NCBI GenBank assembly: GCA_038207565.1
Contig: JBBQZQ010000002.1
Location: 124,001 to 188,000, forward strand
DNA length: 64,000 bases
Direction of reading: 5' to 3'
DNA from: JALZAI01 sp038207565
GTDB taxonomy: Bacteria > Actinomycetota > Actinomycetes > Mycobacteriales > Jatrophihabitantaceae
This document shows, in pieces, positions 16,908-25,293 of this stretch; the stretch's first letter is position 1; each line of letters begins with the position of its first letter. The translations under genes and the position numbers were made by a program. The notes under the pieces were generated by a model. The model was given only the letters and a program-made list of their open reading frames with translations, was not told the origin of the DNA and did no database searches.

Positions 16908-17864
16908 ATGAGCCAAACTCTGCGTCCGCGCCGCTCGTGTCTCGCAGTCCCGGGCAGCAACCCGCGCTTTCTGGAGAAGGCGAAGGGACTCGGCGCCGAC
17001 CAGGTGTTCCTCGATCTCGAGGACGCGTGCGCACCGCTGGCCAAGCCGGGCGCGCGCAAGAACATCGTCGCGGCGCTGAACGACGGCGGCTGGGGTTCGA
17101 AGATCCGCGTCGTGCGGGTCAACGACTGGACGACGCACTGGACCTACCGCGACGTCGTCGAGGTGGTCGAGGGCGCCGGGCCGAACCTGGACGCCATCAT
17201 GCTGCCGAAGGTGCAGAGCGCCGATCAGGTCGTGGCGCTCGACATCCTCATGACGCAGATCGAGAAGACGATGGGCTATGAGGTCGGCAGGATCAGCATC
17301 GAGGCGCAGATCGAGAACGCGCAGGGCCTGATCGCCATTGATGCGATCGCCAAGGCGTCCCCACGTATCGAAACGCTGATCTTCGGCCCCGCCGACTTCA
17401 TGGCGTCGATCAACATGAAGTCATTGGTCGTCGGCGAGCAGCCGCCGGGCTACGACGTCGGTGACGCCTACCACCACATCCTGATGTCGATCCTGATGGC
17501 GGCGCGCGCGAACAACAAGCAGGCCATCGACGGGCCTTACCTGCAGGTGCGCGACCCCGATGGCTTCCGCCGGGTGGCCGCGCGATCGGCAGCGTTGGGC
17601 TTCGACGGCAAGTGGGTGCTGCATCCCGATCAGGTTGCCATCGCCAACGAGATCTACGCGCCCTCCCAGGAGGACTACGACCACGCGGAGCTGATCCTGG
17701 ACGCCTACGAGTGGGCGACGTCGGAGGCCGGAGGAAAGAAGGGCTCGGCGATGCTCGGTGACGAGATGATCGACGAGGCCTCGCGCAAGATGGCGCTGGT
17801 CATCTCCAGCAAGGGCCGCGCGGCCGGGATGCAGCGCACGTCGGCGTTCGAGCCGCCGCAGTAA
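16908..17864 (+). CDS. CitE-like CoA-ester lyase (HpcH/HpaI superfamily)
   Basis: This 318-residue TIM-barrel lyase belongs to the CitE/malyl-CoA lyase branch. It starts with LRPRRSCLAVPGSNPRFLEKA and has the metal-binding/acidic segment VFLDLEDACAPLAK, IEAQIENAQGL, and FGPADFMASI with GKWVLHPDQV near the end. These match enzymes cleaving or forming malyl-CoA-type esters. The partner acyl-CoA dehydrogenase follows by 131 bp, resembling the mcl/mcd pair of the ethylmalonyl-CoA pathway and the mycobacterial citE-fadE19 group. The exact substrate remains open. The ATG at 16908 is chosen over 16872 since homologous sequence begins there. Confidence 0.85.
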   Translation: MSQTLRPRRSCLAVPGSNPRFLEKAKGLGADQVFLDLEDACAPLAKPGARKNIVAALNDGGWGSKIRVVRVNDWTTHWTYRDVVEVVEGAGPNLDAIMLPKVQSADQVVALDILMTQIEKTMGYEVGRISIEAQIENAQGLIAIDAIAKASPRIETLIFGPADFMASINMKSLVVGEQPPGYDVGDAYHHILMSILMAARANNKQAIDGPYLQVRDPDGFRRVAARSAALGFDGKWVLHPDQVAIANEIYAPSQEDYDHAELILDAYEWATSEAGGKKGSAMLGDEMIDEASRKMALVISSKGRAAGMQRTSAFEPPQ

Positions 17865-17995
17865 GCGCTGCGTAGCGCCGTGCGCTGCTGATTCTGTCCC
17901 GCCGACTGTGATCTGGTGCGTCCGCTCATGGTGACCCGTTGTCCTGACCGGGATACTCGCCAGTAGTCCGTCACCCTCCGAACGGAGAAGAACTC

Positions 17996-19198
17996 ATGGC
18001 CCGCCTCGCCCAGACCGCCGGTTTGACCGACGTCCAGTCCGAAATTCTGTCGGCGGTGAAGACGTTCGTGGACAAGGAGATTCTGCCCTACGCGACCGAC
18101 CTCGAGCATAAGGACGAGTTCCCGGAGGCGATCGTCGAGGGCATGAAGGAGATGGGCCTGTTCGGTTTGACGATCCCGGAGCAGTACGGCGGCCTGGGGG
18201 AGTCGTTGCTGACCTACGCGCTGGTCGTCGAGCAGATCGCGCGGGGGTGGATGTCGGTCTCGGGTGTCATCAACACGCATTTCATCGTCGCCTACATGAT
18301 CGGCCAGCACGGTACGGCCGAGCAGAAGCAGCGGCTGCTGCCCAAGATGGCGGCCGGTGAGATCCGTGGCGCCTTCTCGATGAGCGAGCCGGAATGCGGT
18401 TCCGACGTCGCGGCGATCAAGTCACGCGCAATGCAGGACGGGGATGACTTTATCTTGGACGGCCAGAAGATGTGGCTGACCAACGGCGCCCGCGCGGGGG
18501 TGGTGGCGACCCTGGTGAAGGACGAGCTGGGCGGGGAGTCGGTGTACAAGAACATGACGACGTTCCTGATCGAGAAGGAGCCCGGCTTCGGCGAAACGCG
18601 TCCCGGCCTGTCCATCCCGGGCAAGATCGACAAGATGGGTTACAAGGGTGTCGAGACGACGGAGATGATCCTCGACGGCGTCCACGTGCCGGGTTCGTCG
18701 GTGCTCGGCGGGCAGGCCGGACGGGGCCGCGGTTTCTATCAGATGATGGACGGCGTCGAGGTGGGCCGCGTGAACGTGGCCGCGCGGGGGTGTGGCGTCG
18801 CGATCCGTGCCTTCGAGTTGGCGATCAAGTACGCGCAGCAGCGCAAGACATTCGGCAAGCAGATCGCCGATCACCAGGCGGTGGCGTTCAAGCTGGCCGA
18901 GATGGCGACCAAGGTCGAGGCAGCGCACCTGATGATGGTCAATGCTGCGCGGCTCAAGGATGCCGGCGAGCGCAACGACGTCGAGGCGGGCATGGCGAAG
19001 CTGCTGGCATCCGAGTATTGCGCCGAGGTGACGCAGGAGTCGTTCCGCATCCACGGCGGTTACGGCTATTCCAAGGAGTACGAGATCGAACGGCTGATGC
19101 GCGAAGCGCCGTTCCTGCTCATCGGCGAAGGCACCTCGGAGATCCAGAAAACGATCATCAGCCGCGGCCTGCTGAAGGAATATCGCGTTCAGACCTGA
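17996..19198 (+). CDS. Acyl-CoA dehydrogenase
   Basis: A 400-residue FAD-dependent acyl-CoA dehydrogenase. Seen are the N-terminal helical domain with LFGLTIPEQYGGLGE, the middle domain with AFSMSEPECGSDVAAI and MWLTNGA, and the C-terminal helices with RKTFGKQIADHQAV. The base Glu occupies the usual place in IGEGTSEIQ (about residue 378), and RIHGGYGYSKEYEIERLMRE is typical of short/branched-chain members. The ribosome site GGAGAAG precedes the ATG. Next to the CitE-like lyase it may act in branched-chain or methylsuccinyl/ethylmalonyl-type CoA metabolism. No crotonyl-CoA carboxylase or mutase gene is present here to confirm that. Confidence 0.9.
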   Translation: MARLAQTAGLTDVQSEILSAVKTFVDKEILPYATDLEHKDEFPEAIVEGMKEMGLFGLTIPEQYGGLGESLLTYALVVEQIARGWMSVSGVINTHFIVAYMIGQHGTAEQKQRLLPKMAAGEIRGAFSMSEPECGSDVAAIKSRAMQDGDDFILDGQKMWLTNGARAGVVATLVKDELGGESVYKNMTTFLIEKEPGFGETRPGLSIPGKIDKMGYKGVETTEMILDGVHVPGSSVLGGQAGRGRGFYQMMDGVEVGRVNVAARGCGVAIRAFELAIKYAQQRKTFGKQIADHQAVAFKLAEMATKVEAAHLMMVNAARLKDAGERNDVEAGMAKLLASEYCAEVTQESFRIHGGYGYSKEYEIERLMREAPFLLIGEGTSEIQKTIISRGLLKEYRVQT

Positions 19199-19213
19199 TC
19201 AGGCAGTTCTCGC

Positions 19214-19267
19214 TCAGTGCGCGACGTCGATCACCAGGCGCGCCGGCACCGCCAGGGTGAACACCCG
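19214..19267 (-). pseudogene. Short C-terminal gene remnant
   Basis: Read on the reverse strand this stretch gives RVFTLAVPARLVIDVAH followed by a stop, resembling the last strand of AMIN-like lipoproteins (typically ending RLVVDVAH). It abuts the stop of the FAD oxidoreductase gene and has no start of its own, so at most it is a remnant left by a deletion. Confidence 0.25.
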
Positions 19268-20503
19268 CTAGAGACCGATTGCGATCCGCACCGCCTCGGC
19301 GGCGCGGCGTCCGGACACGAGCGCGCCCTGGATGGACGCGGTGTCACGGTGGTCGCCGGCCGTGAACAGGCCGTCGCCGAGGTCGACCGGTGCGCGCAGC
19401 GGCGTTCCGGGCGGGGTGCTGGGCAGTGCCGCTCGGATCGGATAGGTCGCGATGTGTTCCCACGCCGACGGGTCGGTGCCGTAGACGATGCCGGCGTGTC
19501 TGCGCACCCGCCCCTCCGTCGCGACGCTGCCGTCCGCGCCCAGGACGGTGGAGGCGATCAGGGTGCGGCCGGGTGCGTAACTCGGCGCGGCGTCGGTCAT
19601 GACTGCGGTGTTCACCAGCGGGCCACGGGCCTCGGCGTCGATGTGCAGCAGCGCCCTGGCGCCTGGGGAGGAAGGTGCGAGGTGGTAGAAGGTCGTCAGC
19701 GAGTTGACGGCAGGCGGCACGACGCCGATGAGGTCGGCTGACGCGAGTGGTCCTGCGGCCACAATCACCGCTTCGGCCCGCCACGTCCCGTGCGTGGATT
19801 CGACCGAACCGGTGCGCACTGCGGTGACCTTCGTGTTCAGGTGCAGCGCGCCCTCCGGCAGGTGCGCGGCGAGCTGATCGGGCAGTGCCTGCATGCCAGT
19901 GGCGGGCACCCCGGGCGTCCCCCGGACGAACGAGCGGACCAGCAGTTCGGCCAGTCGCATCGACGTCGCAAACTGGTCCTCGGCGAGCACTCCGGCGAGG
20001 AACGGACGCACGACGCCGATGGTCAGGGCGCCGTTCAATCCGCGCCTTCCCAACCCGTCGACGAGACTCGTGTCGGTCCGCCGCTTGATGCGTGCGGCCG
20101 GGCCGTAGCCGACCTCGGCGGCCCAGCGCGCGAAGGCCACCTTTTCGCGCAGCGAGCCCAGAGGCAGGCGCAGTGCGCCGAGCATCTCGCGCGGCAGTCG
20201 GCGGGGGTCGGCCAGCACGTGGCGGGTGTCGCCGTGGGCGACGGTCACGCCCGCGTCGAACGAGCAGAGCTGCAGTGCGTCCAGGTCGAACGCGCGCGGG
20301 GCGTCGGGGTAGCTCGGGTTGAACAGCTGGAAGCCGCGGTCGAGCAGCACGCCGTCGACGCGGTCGGTGCGCACCCGTCCGCCCGGCCCGTCACTCGACT
20401 CGAGCACCGCGACCTCGAGCCCAGCCGCAGTGAGCAGGCGCGCAGCGTTCAGGCCGGCGAGCCCGGCGCCGACGACGACCACATCAGCGCTGCTCAGGCT
20501 CAT
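19268..20503 (-). CDS. FAD-dependent amine oxidase/desaturase-like oxidoreductase
   Basis: The 411-residue flavoprotein has an N-terminal dinucleotide-binding motif VVVVGAGLAGLNAARLL, the GG motif DGPGGRVRTD, and a C-terminal FAD-contact segment GLFTAGDHRDTASIQGAL. It belongs to the amine oxidase/protoporphyrinogen oxidase/phytoene desaturase superfamily and is shorter than typical monoamine oxidases. The substrate cannot be deduced. It converges on the acyl-CoA dehydrogenase gene and is followed upstream by a small acetyltransferase on the same strand, 36 bp away. Confidence 0.85.
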   Translation of the reverse strand: MSLSSADVVVVGAGLAGLNAARLLTAAGLEVAVLESSDGPGGRVRTDRVDGVLLDRGFQLFNPSYPDAPRAFDLDALQLCSFDAGVTVAHGDTRHVLADPRRLPREMLGALRLPLGSLREKVAFARWAAEVGYGPAARIKRRTDTSLVDGLGRRGLNGALTIGVVRPFLAGVLAEDQFATSMRLAELLVRSFVRGTPGVPATGMQALPDQLAAHLPEGALHLNTKVTAVRTGSVESTHGTWRAEAVIVAAGPLASADLIGVVPPAVNSLTTFYHLAPSSPGARALLHIDAEARGPLVNTAVMTDAAPSYAPGRTLIASTVLGADGSVATEGRVRRHAGIVYGTDPSAWEHIATYPIRAALPSTPPGTPLRAPVDLGDGLFTAGDHRDTASIQGALVSGRRAAEAVRIAIGL

Positions 20504-20539
20504 GCACCGACCGTACCGACGCTGATCGGACGTGCGGCG

Positions 20540-20830
20540 TCAGTCGGCAACCAGGTCGGCGTACTCGGTGTGCTCGTGGATGAACGCGCCGATGAACGGG
20601 CACAGCGCGACGATCTGCTTGCCCTGGCTGCGCGCGTCGTCGAGTGCCGCCCGGACAAGGGTGCTCCCCACCCCGCGCCCGGAGACCGCCGGGTCGACGA
20701 CGGTGTGGGTGAACACCACGCGTCCCGGCTCGGTCCGGTACGCAGCGAAGCCCGCCGATTCGCCATCGACGCGCACCACGTATCGGTTGTGCGCCTGATC
20801 ATCATTCACACTGATTGCAGGATCGACCAT
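20540..20830 (-). CDS. Small GNAT-family acetyltransferase (COG2388 type)
   Basis: A protein of about 96 residues of the short YidJ-like GNAT group. It has YVVRVDGESAGFAAYR, then FTHTVVDPAVSGRGVGSTLVRAAL, containing the acetyl-CoA pyrophosphate-binding RGVGSTL loop, and ends with CPFIGAFIHEHTEYADLV, a conserved family tail. The acceptor is unknown. The ATG at 20830 fits the usual length; an ATG at 20842 would add four residues. The 5' end overlaps or abuts the divergent MFS gene. Confidence 0.82.
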   Translation of the reverse strand: MVDPAISVNDDQAHNRYVVRVDGESAGFAAYRTEPGRVVFTHTVVDPAVSGRGVGSTLVRAALDDARSQGKQIVALCPFIGAFIHEHTEYADLVAD

Positions 20831-20858
20831 GTGGTCGAGCATGCACTCAGGACGGGCG

Positions 20859-22358
20859 GTGCGCGTGGAAGCACGGCGTGATGTCGTTTATCGCTCGGCG
20901 CAAGGCCGCTGGGTATTGCTGGCGACGATCCTCGGCAGCGGCATGGCCCAGCTCGACGGGACGATCGTCAATGTCGCGCTGCCGCGCATCGGCGCCGATC
21001 TGGGGGCCGGCCTGACCAGCCTGCAATGGACGCTCAATGCGTACACCCTGACCTTGTCCGGTCTGTTGCTGCTCGGTGGCTCGCTGGGCGACCGGCTCGG
21101 ACGTCGCCGGATCTTCATCATCGGCACGATCTGGTTCGCGATCGCTTCCGCGGGGTGCGCCGCGGCGCCGACGGCAGAGGTGCTGATCGGCATGCGCGCA
21201 TTGCAGGGTGTGGGCGCCGCGTTGCTGACGCCGGGTTCACTGGCGATCCTAGAGTCGGTGTTCCAGCCCGACGACCGAGCAGAGGCGGTCGGGGCATGGT
21301 CCGGGCTGGGCGGGGTCGCGACGGCGATCGGTCCGGTGCTCGGCGGCGTGCTCGTGGGTGCCGCGCCGTGGGGCTGGCGGTTGGCATTCCTGATCAACCT
21401 GCCGATGGCAGCTGCGGTCGTGCTGGTCGCGGCCCGGCACGTTCCGGAAACCCGTGACGAGGAATCGAGCGGACGTCTCGACGTGGTGGGGGCCGGTGCC
21501 GCCGCACTGGGTCTCGGCTTCGTGATCTATGCGCTCACCGAGGGTCCGCAACAGGGTTGGCCCGCGGCGCCCGTCACGACGCTGGTGGCTGGGCTGGCGT
21601 TGCTGGTCGCCTTCGTGGTCAACGAGGCGCGGGTGCGCACGCCGATGATGCCGCTGAGCCTGTTTCGCTCGAGCCAGTTCACCGGTGCGAACGCGGTGAC
21701 CTTCCTCGTGTACGCGGCCCTGTCCGGCGCGCTGTTCCTGCTGCCGGTGCAGTTGCAGATCGTGTCGGGTTTCTCGCCCGTGGCGGCGGGCAGCGCCCTG
21801 TTGCCGGTGACCGTGGTCATGCTGGTGCTGTCCGCACGGATGGGTCGAGTGGCGCAGCGGATCGGGCCGCGCCTGCCGATGACGATCGGGCCGCTCGTCG
21901 CGGGAGCGGGGATGGCGCTCTTCGCCCGGATCGACGCGCATTCGGGATACCTGACCACGGTGCTGCCGGCTGTGCTCGTCTTCGCGCTCGGGCTGTCGGC
22001 GACCGTCGCACCTCTGACGGCGACGGCCCTCGCGGCGGCCCCCGCGCACCAGGTGGGAGTGGCCTCGGCGGTGAACAATGACATCGCGCGGACCGCAGGG
22101 CTGCTGGCGGTCGCCGTGCTGCCCGGCCTTGCCGGGATCACCGAGTCCAGCTACGCACGGGCGGATCTGCTATCGACCGGCTTCCACCACGCTGTCCTCA
22201 TCGCGGGCGGACTGTGCGCACTCGGTGGCGTGCTGGCGTGGTTGATGATCCGCAATGACGTTCTCGAGCGCACCGCGCGCAGTGCCGACGCCCAGGAGGA
22301 GGCGGCGGCCGGTTGCACGCATCCGACGCTCACCGCACCGCACGCCCGTCCTCGCTGA
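20859..22358 (+). CDS. MFS exporter, DHA2 (14-helix, EmrB/QacA) family
   Basis: About 499 residues, with 14 predicted membrane helices as in drug:H+ antiporters. Family signatures are MAQLDGTIVNVALPRIGADL (helix 1, motif D1), GGSLGDRLGRRRIF (motif A after helix 2), RALQGVGAALLTPGSLAIL and the GPVLGGVL motif C. The C-terminal tail is short and hydrophilic. It should export a hydrophobic or cationic compound. The start is uncertain: GTG codons at 20859 and 20865 both follow AGGAC, while the first ATG at 20829 would overlap the GNAT gene. No regulator lies adjacent; the next gene is convergent. Confidence 0.88.
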   Translation: MRVEARRDVVYRSAQGRWVLLATILGSGMAQLDGTIVNVALPRIGADLGAGLTSLQWTLNAYTLTLSGLLLLGGSLGDRLGRRRIFIIGTIWFAIASAGCAAAPTAEVLIGMRALQGVGAALLTPGSLAILESVFQPDDRAEAVGAWSGLGGVATAIGPVLGGVLVGAAPWGWRLAFLINLPMAAAVVLVAARHVPETRDEESSGRLDVVGAGAAALGLGFVIYALTEGPQQGWPAAPVTTLVAGLALLVAFVVNEARVRTPMMPLSLFRSSQFTGANAVTFLVYAALSGALFLLPVQLQIVSGFSPVAAGSALLPVTVVMLVLSARMGRVAQRIGPRLPMTIGPLVAGAGMALFARIDAHSGYLTTVLPAVLVFALGLSATVAPLTATALAAAPAHQVGVASAVNNDIARTAGLLAVAVLPGLAGITESSYARADLLSTGFHHAVLIAGGLCALGGVLAWLMIRNDVLERTARSADAQEEAAAGCTHPTLTAPHARPR

Positions 22359-22380
22359 GGGAGATCGGGCGCGGTGATGA

Positions 22381-23298
22381 CTACTCGCGATGCGCGGGAA
22401 AGCGGCCGGCCCGGGCAAGCTGGCCCGGAACCTGTGCGCCCAGCCGGGCACCCAACCAGTCCCCGATCGGAAGCAGCGCGTCGAGGTCCACGCCGGTGCT
22501 GACGCCTCCGCGTTCGAGCAGCTCGACGAGGTCCTCGGTGGCGATGTTCCCCGTCGCGTTCGGCGCGAACGGGCAGCCGCCGATACCACCCGCGCTCGCG
22601 TCGAGGGCGAGCGGGAGTTCCGGATCTGCAGCCTGCAGGGCAGCCCAGGCGTTGGCGTAGCCCGTATTGCGGGTGTTGTGGAAATGCCAGCGCAGCGCGA
22701 TGCCGGACGCAACCTGCGCTGCCACCTCGGTGAGGGCCTCGACCTGCGGCGGCACGCCGACCCCGATGGTGTCGGCAAACGCGACCTCGTCGGGCGCTTG
22801 CTCGACACAGGCCGCGAGAACCTGACGTACTCGTTCTGCCGACACCTCCCCCTCGAACGGGCAGCCGAACGCTGCCGCGAGCGTGAGGGTCGTTCGCGCT
22901 CCCGCTGCCCGGGCTCGGTCAGCGATGCGGCGCCAGTTCTTGACACCTGCGGCGGTGTCGACACCTTGGTTGCGCTCACTGAACGTGTCGGTGCAGACGA
23001 CGACGACATTCAGCTCCTCGAGCCCCGCGGCCAGTGCTCGGTCGAGCCCCCGGTCGTTGAGTACGAGCCCGCTCCAGGCCACCCCGGTCACCCGGGGCAG
23101 GCCGGCGCACACGGCCTCGGCGTCAGCCAGCTGCGGCACCTTGCGCGGATTGACGAAGCTGGTCACCTCCACGCGACGCAACCCGCCCGCGGCGAGCGAA
23201 GCGACAAGCTCGAGTTTGTCGCTCGTGCTGACAGGCACGGCCTCGTTTTGCAGGCCGTCGCGTGGCGACACCTCGACGATCTCGACCGATCTGCGCAC
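22381..23298 (-). CDS. HMG-CoA lyase-like carbon-carbon lyase
   Basis: The 305-residue TIM-barrel enzyme belongs to the HMGL-like family. It starts VEIVEVSPRDGLQNE, in which the Arg-Asp pair contributes to metal and substrate binding, has RWHFHNTRNTGYANAWAAL (metal-binding His residues) and the HMG-CoA lyase cysteine loop GGIGGCPFAPNATGN. It should cleave 3-hydroxy-3-methylglutaryl-CoA or a similar branched hydroxyacyl-CoA. It is divergent from the GntR regulator, with one ATTGCATGCAAT palindrome 25 bp before its start. Regulation together with the CoA-transferase operon is therefore likely, and the natural substrate may be an intermediate of that pathway. Confidence 0.88.
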   Translation of the reverse strand: MRRSVEIVEVSPRDGLQNEAVPVSTSDKLELVASLAAGGLRRVEVTSFVNPRKVPQLADAEAVCAGLPRVTGVAWSGLVLNDRGLDRALAAGLEELNVVVVCTDTFSERNQGVDTAAGVKNWRRIADRARAAGARTTLTLAAAFGCPFEGEVSAERVRQVLAACVEQAPDEVAFADTIGVGVPPQVEALTEVAAQVASGIALRWHFHNTRNTGYANAWAALQAADPELPLALDASAGGIGGCPFAPNATGNIATEDLVELLERGGVSTGVDLDALLPIGDWLGARLGAQVPGQLARAGRFPAHRE

Positions 23299-23322
23299 AG
23301 GTACTGCTTACTCCACTCTCGC

Positions 23323-23336
23323 GATTGCATGCAATC
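23323..23336. promoter_or_regulatory. GntR operator, copy 1
   Basis: GATTGCATGCAATC is a perfect 14-bp palindrome 25 bp upstream of the HMG-CoA lyase-like start. The same core recurs 75 bp away before the GntR gene. The half-sites fit those of FadR/FCD-type GntR regulators. Confidence 0.7.
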
Positions 23337-23398
23337 TAATCAGGCAGTCACCACTAATGCCGATGACCCCTTGCGACATTCGTCACCGGAGGTGCAGG

Positions 23399-23410
23399 AT
23401 TGCATGCAAT
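23399..23410. promoter_or_regulatory. GntR operator, copy 2
   Basis: ATTGCATGCAAT is a perfect 12-bp palindrome identical to the core of copy 1, ending 10 bp before the GntR ATG. Occupancy would block the regulator's own operon, so autorepression is likely. Confidence 0.7.
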
Positions 23411-23420
23411 TGGCGGGGTG

Positions 23421-24077
23421 ATGCGGGTGGCTCAGGCAGTCGACTCCACGGTGCGATCGTTGCGCGAGGAGATCCTCTCCGGGCGCCTGCCCGCGGGCAC
23501 CCGGCTCGGCGAGGCAGATCTCGCCGAGCTGCTCGCCGTGAGCCGCACGCCGGTGCGCGAGGCGTTGTCCCGCCTGAGCGCCGAGGGACTCGTCGACCTC
23601 GTTCCCAATCGCGGCGCCCGTGTGGCATCGTGGACCACCGAGCAGCTGCGCGAGATCTTCGACCTCCGCCTGGCGCTCGAGCCGGTGATCGTCGGGCTCG
23701 CAGTGCCGAGGTTGACGCCGGCCCAGATGGACGAGCTGGGCGAGCTGGCCCACCGCATGAAGCGGCTCGGTCGCCCCGGTCGCAATCAGGATCTCGACGC
23801 GATCGTGGCACTGAACCGGGCCTTCCACGACATCTTCGTCCGGGCCGCCGACAACGCCGCCTTCGCCGCCTCGCTGCGCACGGTGACGCATGCAGCCGTC
23901 GTTCGGCGCAATTTTCACGACTACGACGGCGCGTCCCTCGCACGCAGCCTGGAGCACCATCTGGAGATGGTGGCCGCCACCCGTGCGGGCGACGGCGCCT
24001 GGGCGGTCGCAATCATGCGTGCTCACCTGCACAACGCCCGCGCCACGATGCTGGGCAACCCGGTGAGCGCAGCATGA
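23421..24077 (+). CDS. GntR-family regulator, FadR/FCD subfamily
   Basis: A 218-residue regulator. The N-terminal winged helix-turn-helix contains LREEILSGRLPAGTRLGEAD and SRTPVREALSRLSAEGLV. The C-terminal helical FCD ligand domain (about residues 75-210) has FDLRLALEPVIVGLAV, an NRAFHDIF segment and EHHLEMV, with His/Asp residues in metal-ligand positions. The ATG at 23421 is preferred; the longer TTG-started frame would run through the operator palindrome. Its stop overlaps the CoA-transferase start (ATGA), so it leads its own catabolic operon. The effector is probably a pathway acid or CoA ester. Confidence 0.9.
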   Translation: MRVAQAVDSTVRSLREEILSGRLPAGTRLGEADLAELLAVSRTPVREALSRLSAEGLVDLVPNRGARVASWTTEQLREIFDLRLALEPVIVGLAVPRLTPAQMDELGELAHRMKRLGRPGRNQDLDAIVALNRAFHDIFVRAADNAAFAASLRTVTHAAVVRRNFHDYDGASLARSLEHHLEMVAATRAGDGAWAVAIMRAHLHNARATMLGNPVSAA

Positions 24078-25267
24078 ACCTCCCCTTGGACGACCTGCGG
24101 GTGGTCGAGTTCGGTCAGCTGCTGGCCGGTCCGTTCTGCGGGCAGCTGCTCGGGGACTTCGGCGCGGAAGTGGTGAAGATCGAGGACCCGGCGCAGGGCG
24201 ACCCGATGCGGCAGTGGGGGCGTGAGAAGCCACACGGCAAGTCGCTGTGGTGGCCGGTGGTGGCCCGGAACAAGCTGTCCGTCACGTGCAACCTGCGACA
24301 AGCACAGGGGCAGCAACTCGCGCGGCGGCTGGTCGACACCGCCGACGTCGTCGTGGAGAACTTCCGTCCCGGCACGCTCGAACGCTGGGGTCTCGGTCCG
24401 GACGAGCTGTGGACCACCAACCCGAAGCTGATCATCACCCGGGTCACCGGCTACGGCCAGACCGGGCCGTACGCACCGCGTGCAGGATTCGGCTCGGTGG
24501 GTGAGGCGATGGGCGGAATCCGTTACGTGATGGGCGATCCGATGACACCGCCGGTACGCGCGGGCATCTCGCTCGGAGACTCACTGGCCGCCACGTTCGC
24601 GTGTCTGGGCACGCTCGTCGCCCTGCACAGCCGGGAACGGACCGGCCGGGGACAGGTCGTGGACTCCGCGATCTACGAAGCTGTGCTGGCGATGATGGAG
24701 TCGCTCGTGCCCGAGTGGGCCGTGGCCGGGTACCAGCGCGAGCGCACCGGCGCGACGCTACCCAACATCGCACCCAGCAACGTTTATCCGACCGCCGACG
24801 GTGACCTGGTGCTCATCGCGGCGAACCAGGACTCGGTGTTCGGTCGGCTGGCCACCGTGATGCAACGCCCCGAGCTCGCCGACGACGAGCGGTATGCCAC
24901 GCACGGAGCGCGCGGTGCGAACATGGCCGAGCTCGACGATCTGATCGCGGCGTGGACGTCGCGCCTCGACGCCGATGCACTGCTGGAGCGGCTGCACGAC
25001 GGCGGCGTGCCCGCGGGGCGGATCTTCCGCGCGAAGGACATGCTCAACGATCCGCACTTCGCCGCGCGTGAGGCGATCGTGCGCATCGCCCACCGCGACT
25101 TCGGCGAGGTGCCGATGCAGAACGTCGCGCCGAAGCTGTCGGCGACCCCCGGCGCCGTACGCACTGCCGGTCCGGAGCTTGGTGAGCACAACGAATCGGT
25201 GTGGGGAGGTCTGCTCGGTCTCGCGCCGGACGACCTGCGCCGGCTGCACGACAACGGCGTGATCTGA
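24074..25267 (+). CDS. CaiB/BaiF family CoA-transferase (class III)
   Basis: A 397-residue class III CoA-transferase. It has the family opening LRVVEFGQLLAGPFCGQLLG, DFGAEVVKIEDPAQGDPMR and the catalytic-Asp region GISLGDSLAATF, in which Asp accepts CoA as a mixed anhydride. It moves CoA from a donor thioester, often succinyl-CoA, to a carboxylic acid. In this operon it precedes hydantoinase-type subunits, so it may activate the acid released by them or the substrate of the divergent HMG-CoA lyase-like enzyme. The start is set by the ATGA overlap with the GntR gene. Confidence 0.9.
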   Translation: MNLPLDDLRVVEFGQLLAGPFCGQLLGDFGAEVVKIEDPAQGDPMRQWGREKPHGKSLWWPVVARNKLSVTCNLRQAQGQQLARRLVDTADVVVENFRPGTLERWGLGPDELWTTNPKLIITRVTGYGQTGPYAPRAGFGSVGEAMGGIRYVMGDPMTPPVRAGISLGDSLAATFACLGTLVALHSRERTGRGQVVDSAIYEAVLAMMESLVPEWAVAGYQRERTGATLPNIAPSNVYPTADGDLVLIAANQDSVFGRLATVMQRPELADDERYATHGARGANMAELDDLIAAWTSRLDADALLERLHDGGVPAGRIFRAKDMLNDPHFAAREAIVRIAHRDFGEVPMQNVAPKLSATPGAVRTAGPELGEHNESVWGGLLGLAPDDLRRLHDNGVI

Positions 25268-25293
25268 CGCGTCACCTATCAGAAGGAGGCCAC

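Noticed and set aside
22883..25267. A single 794-codon frame that could be read as a fusion leading into the CoA-transferase
   Set aside because: Its first half lies antisense to the lyase gene and out of frame with the GntR gene. The ATGA overlap at 24074 gives the real CoA-transferase start.
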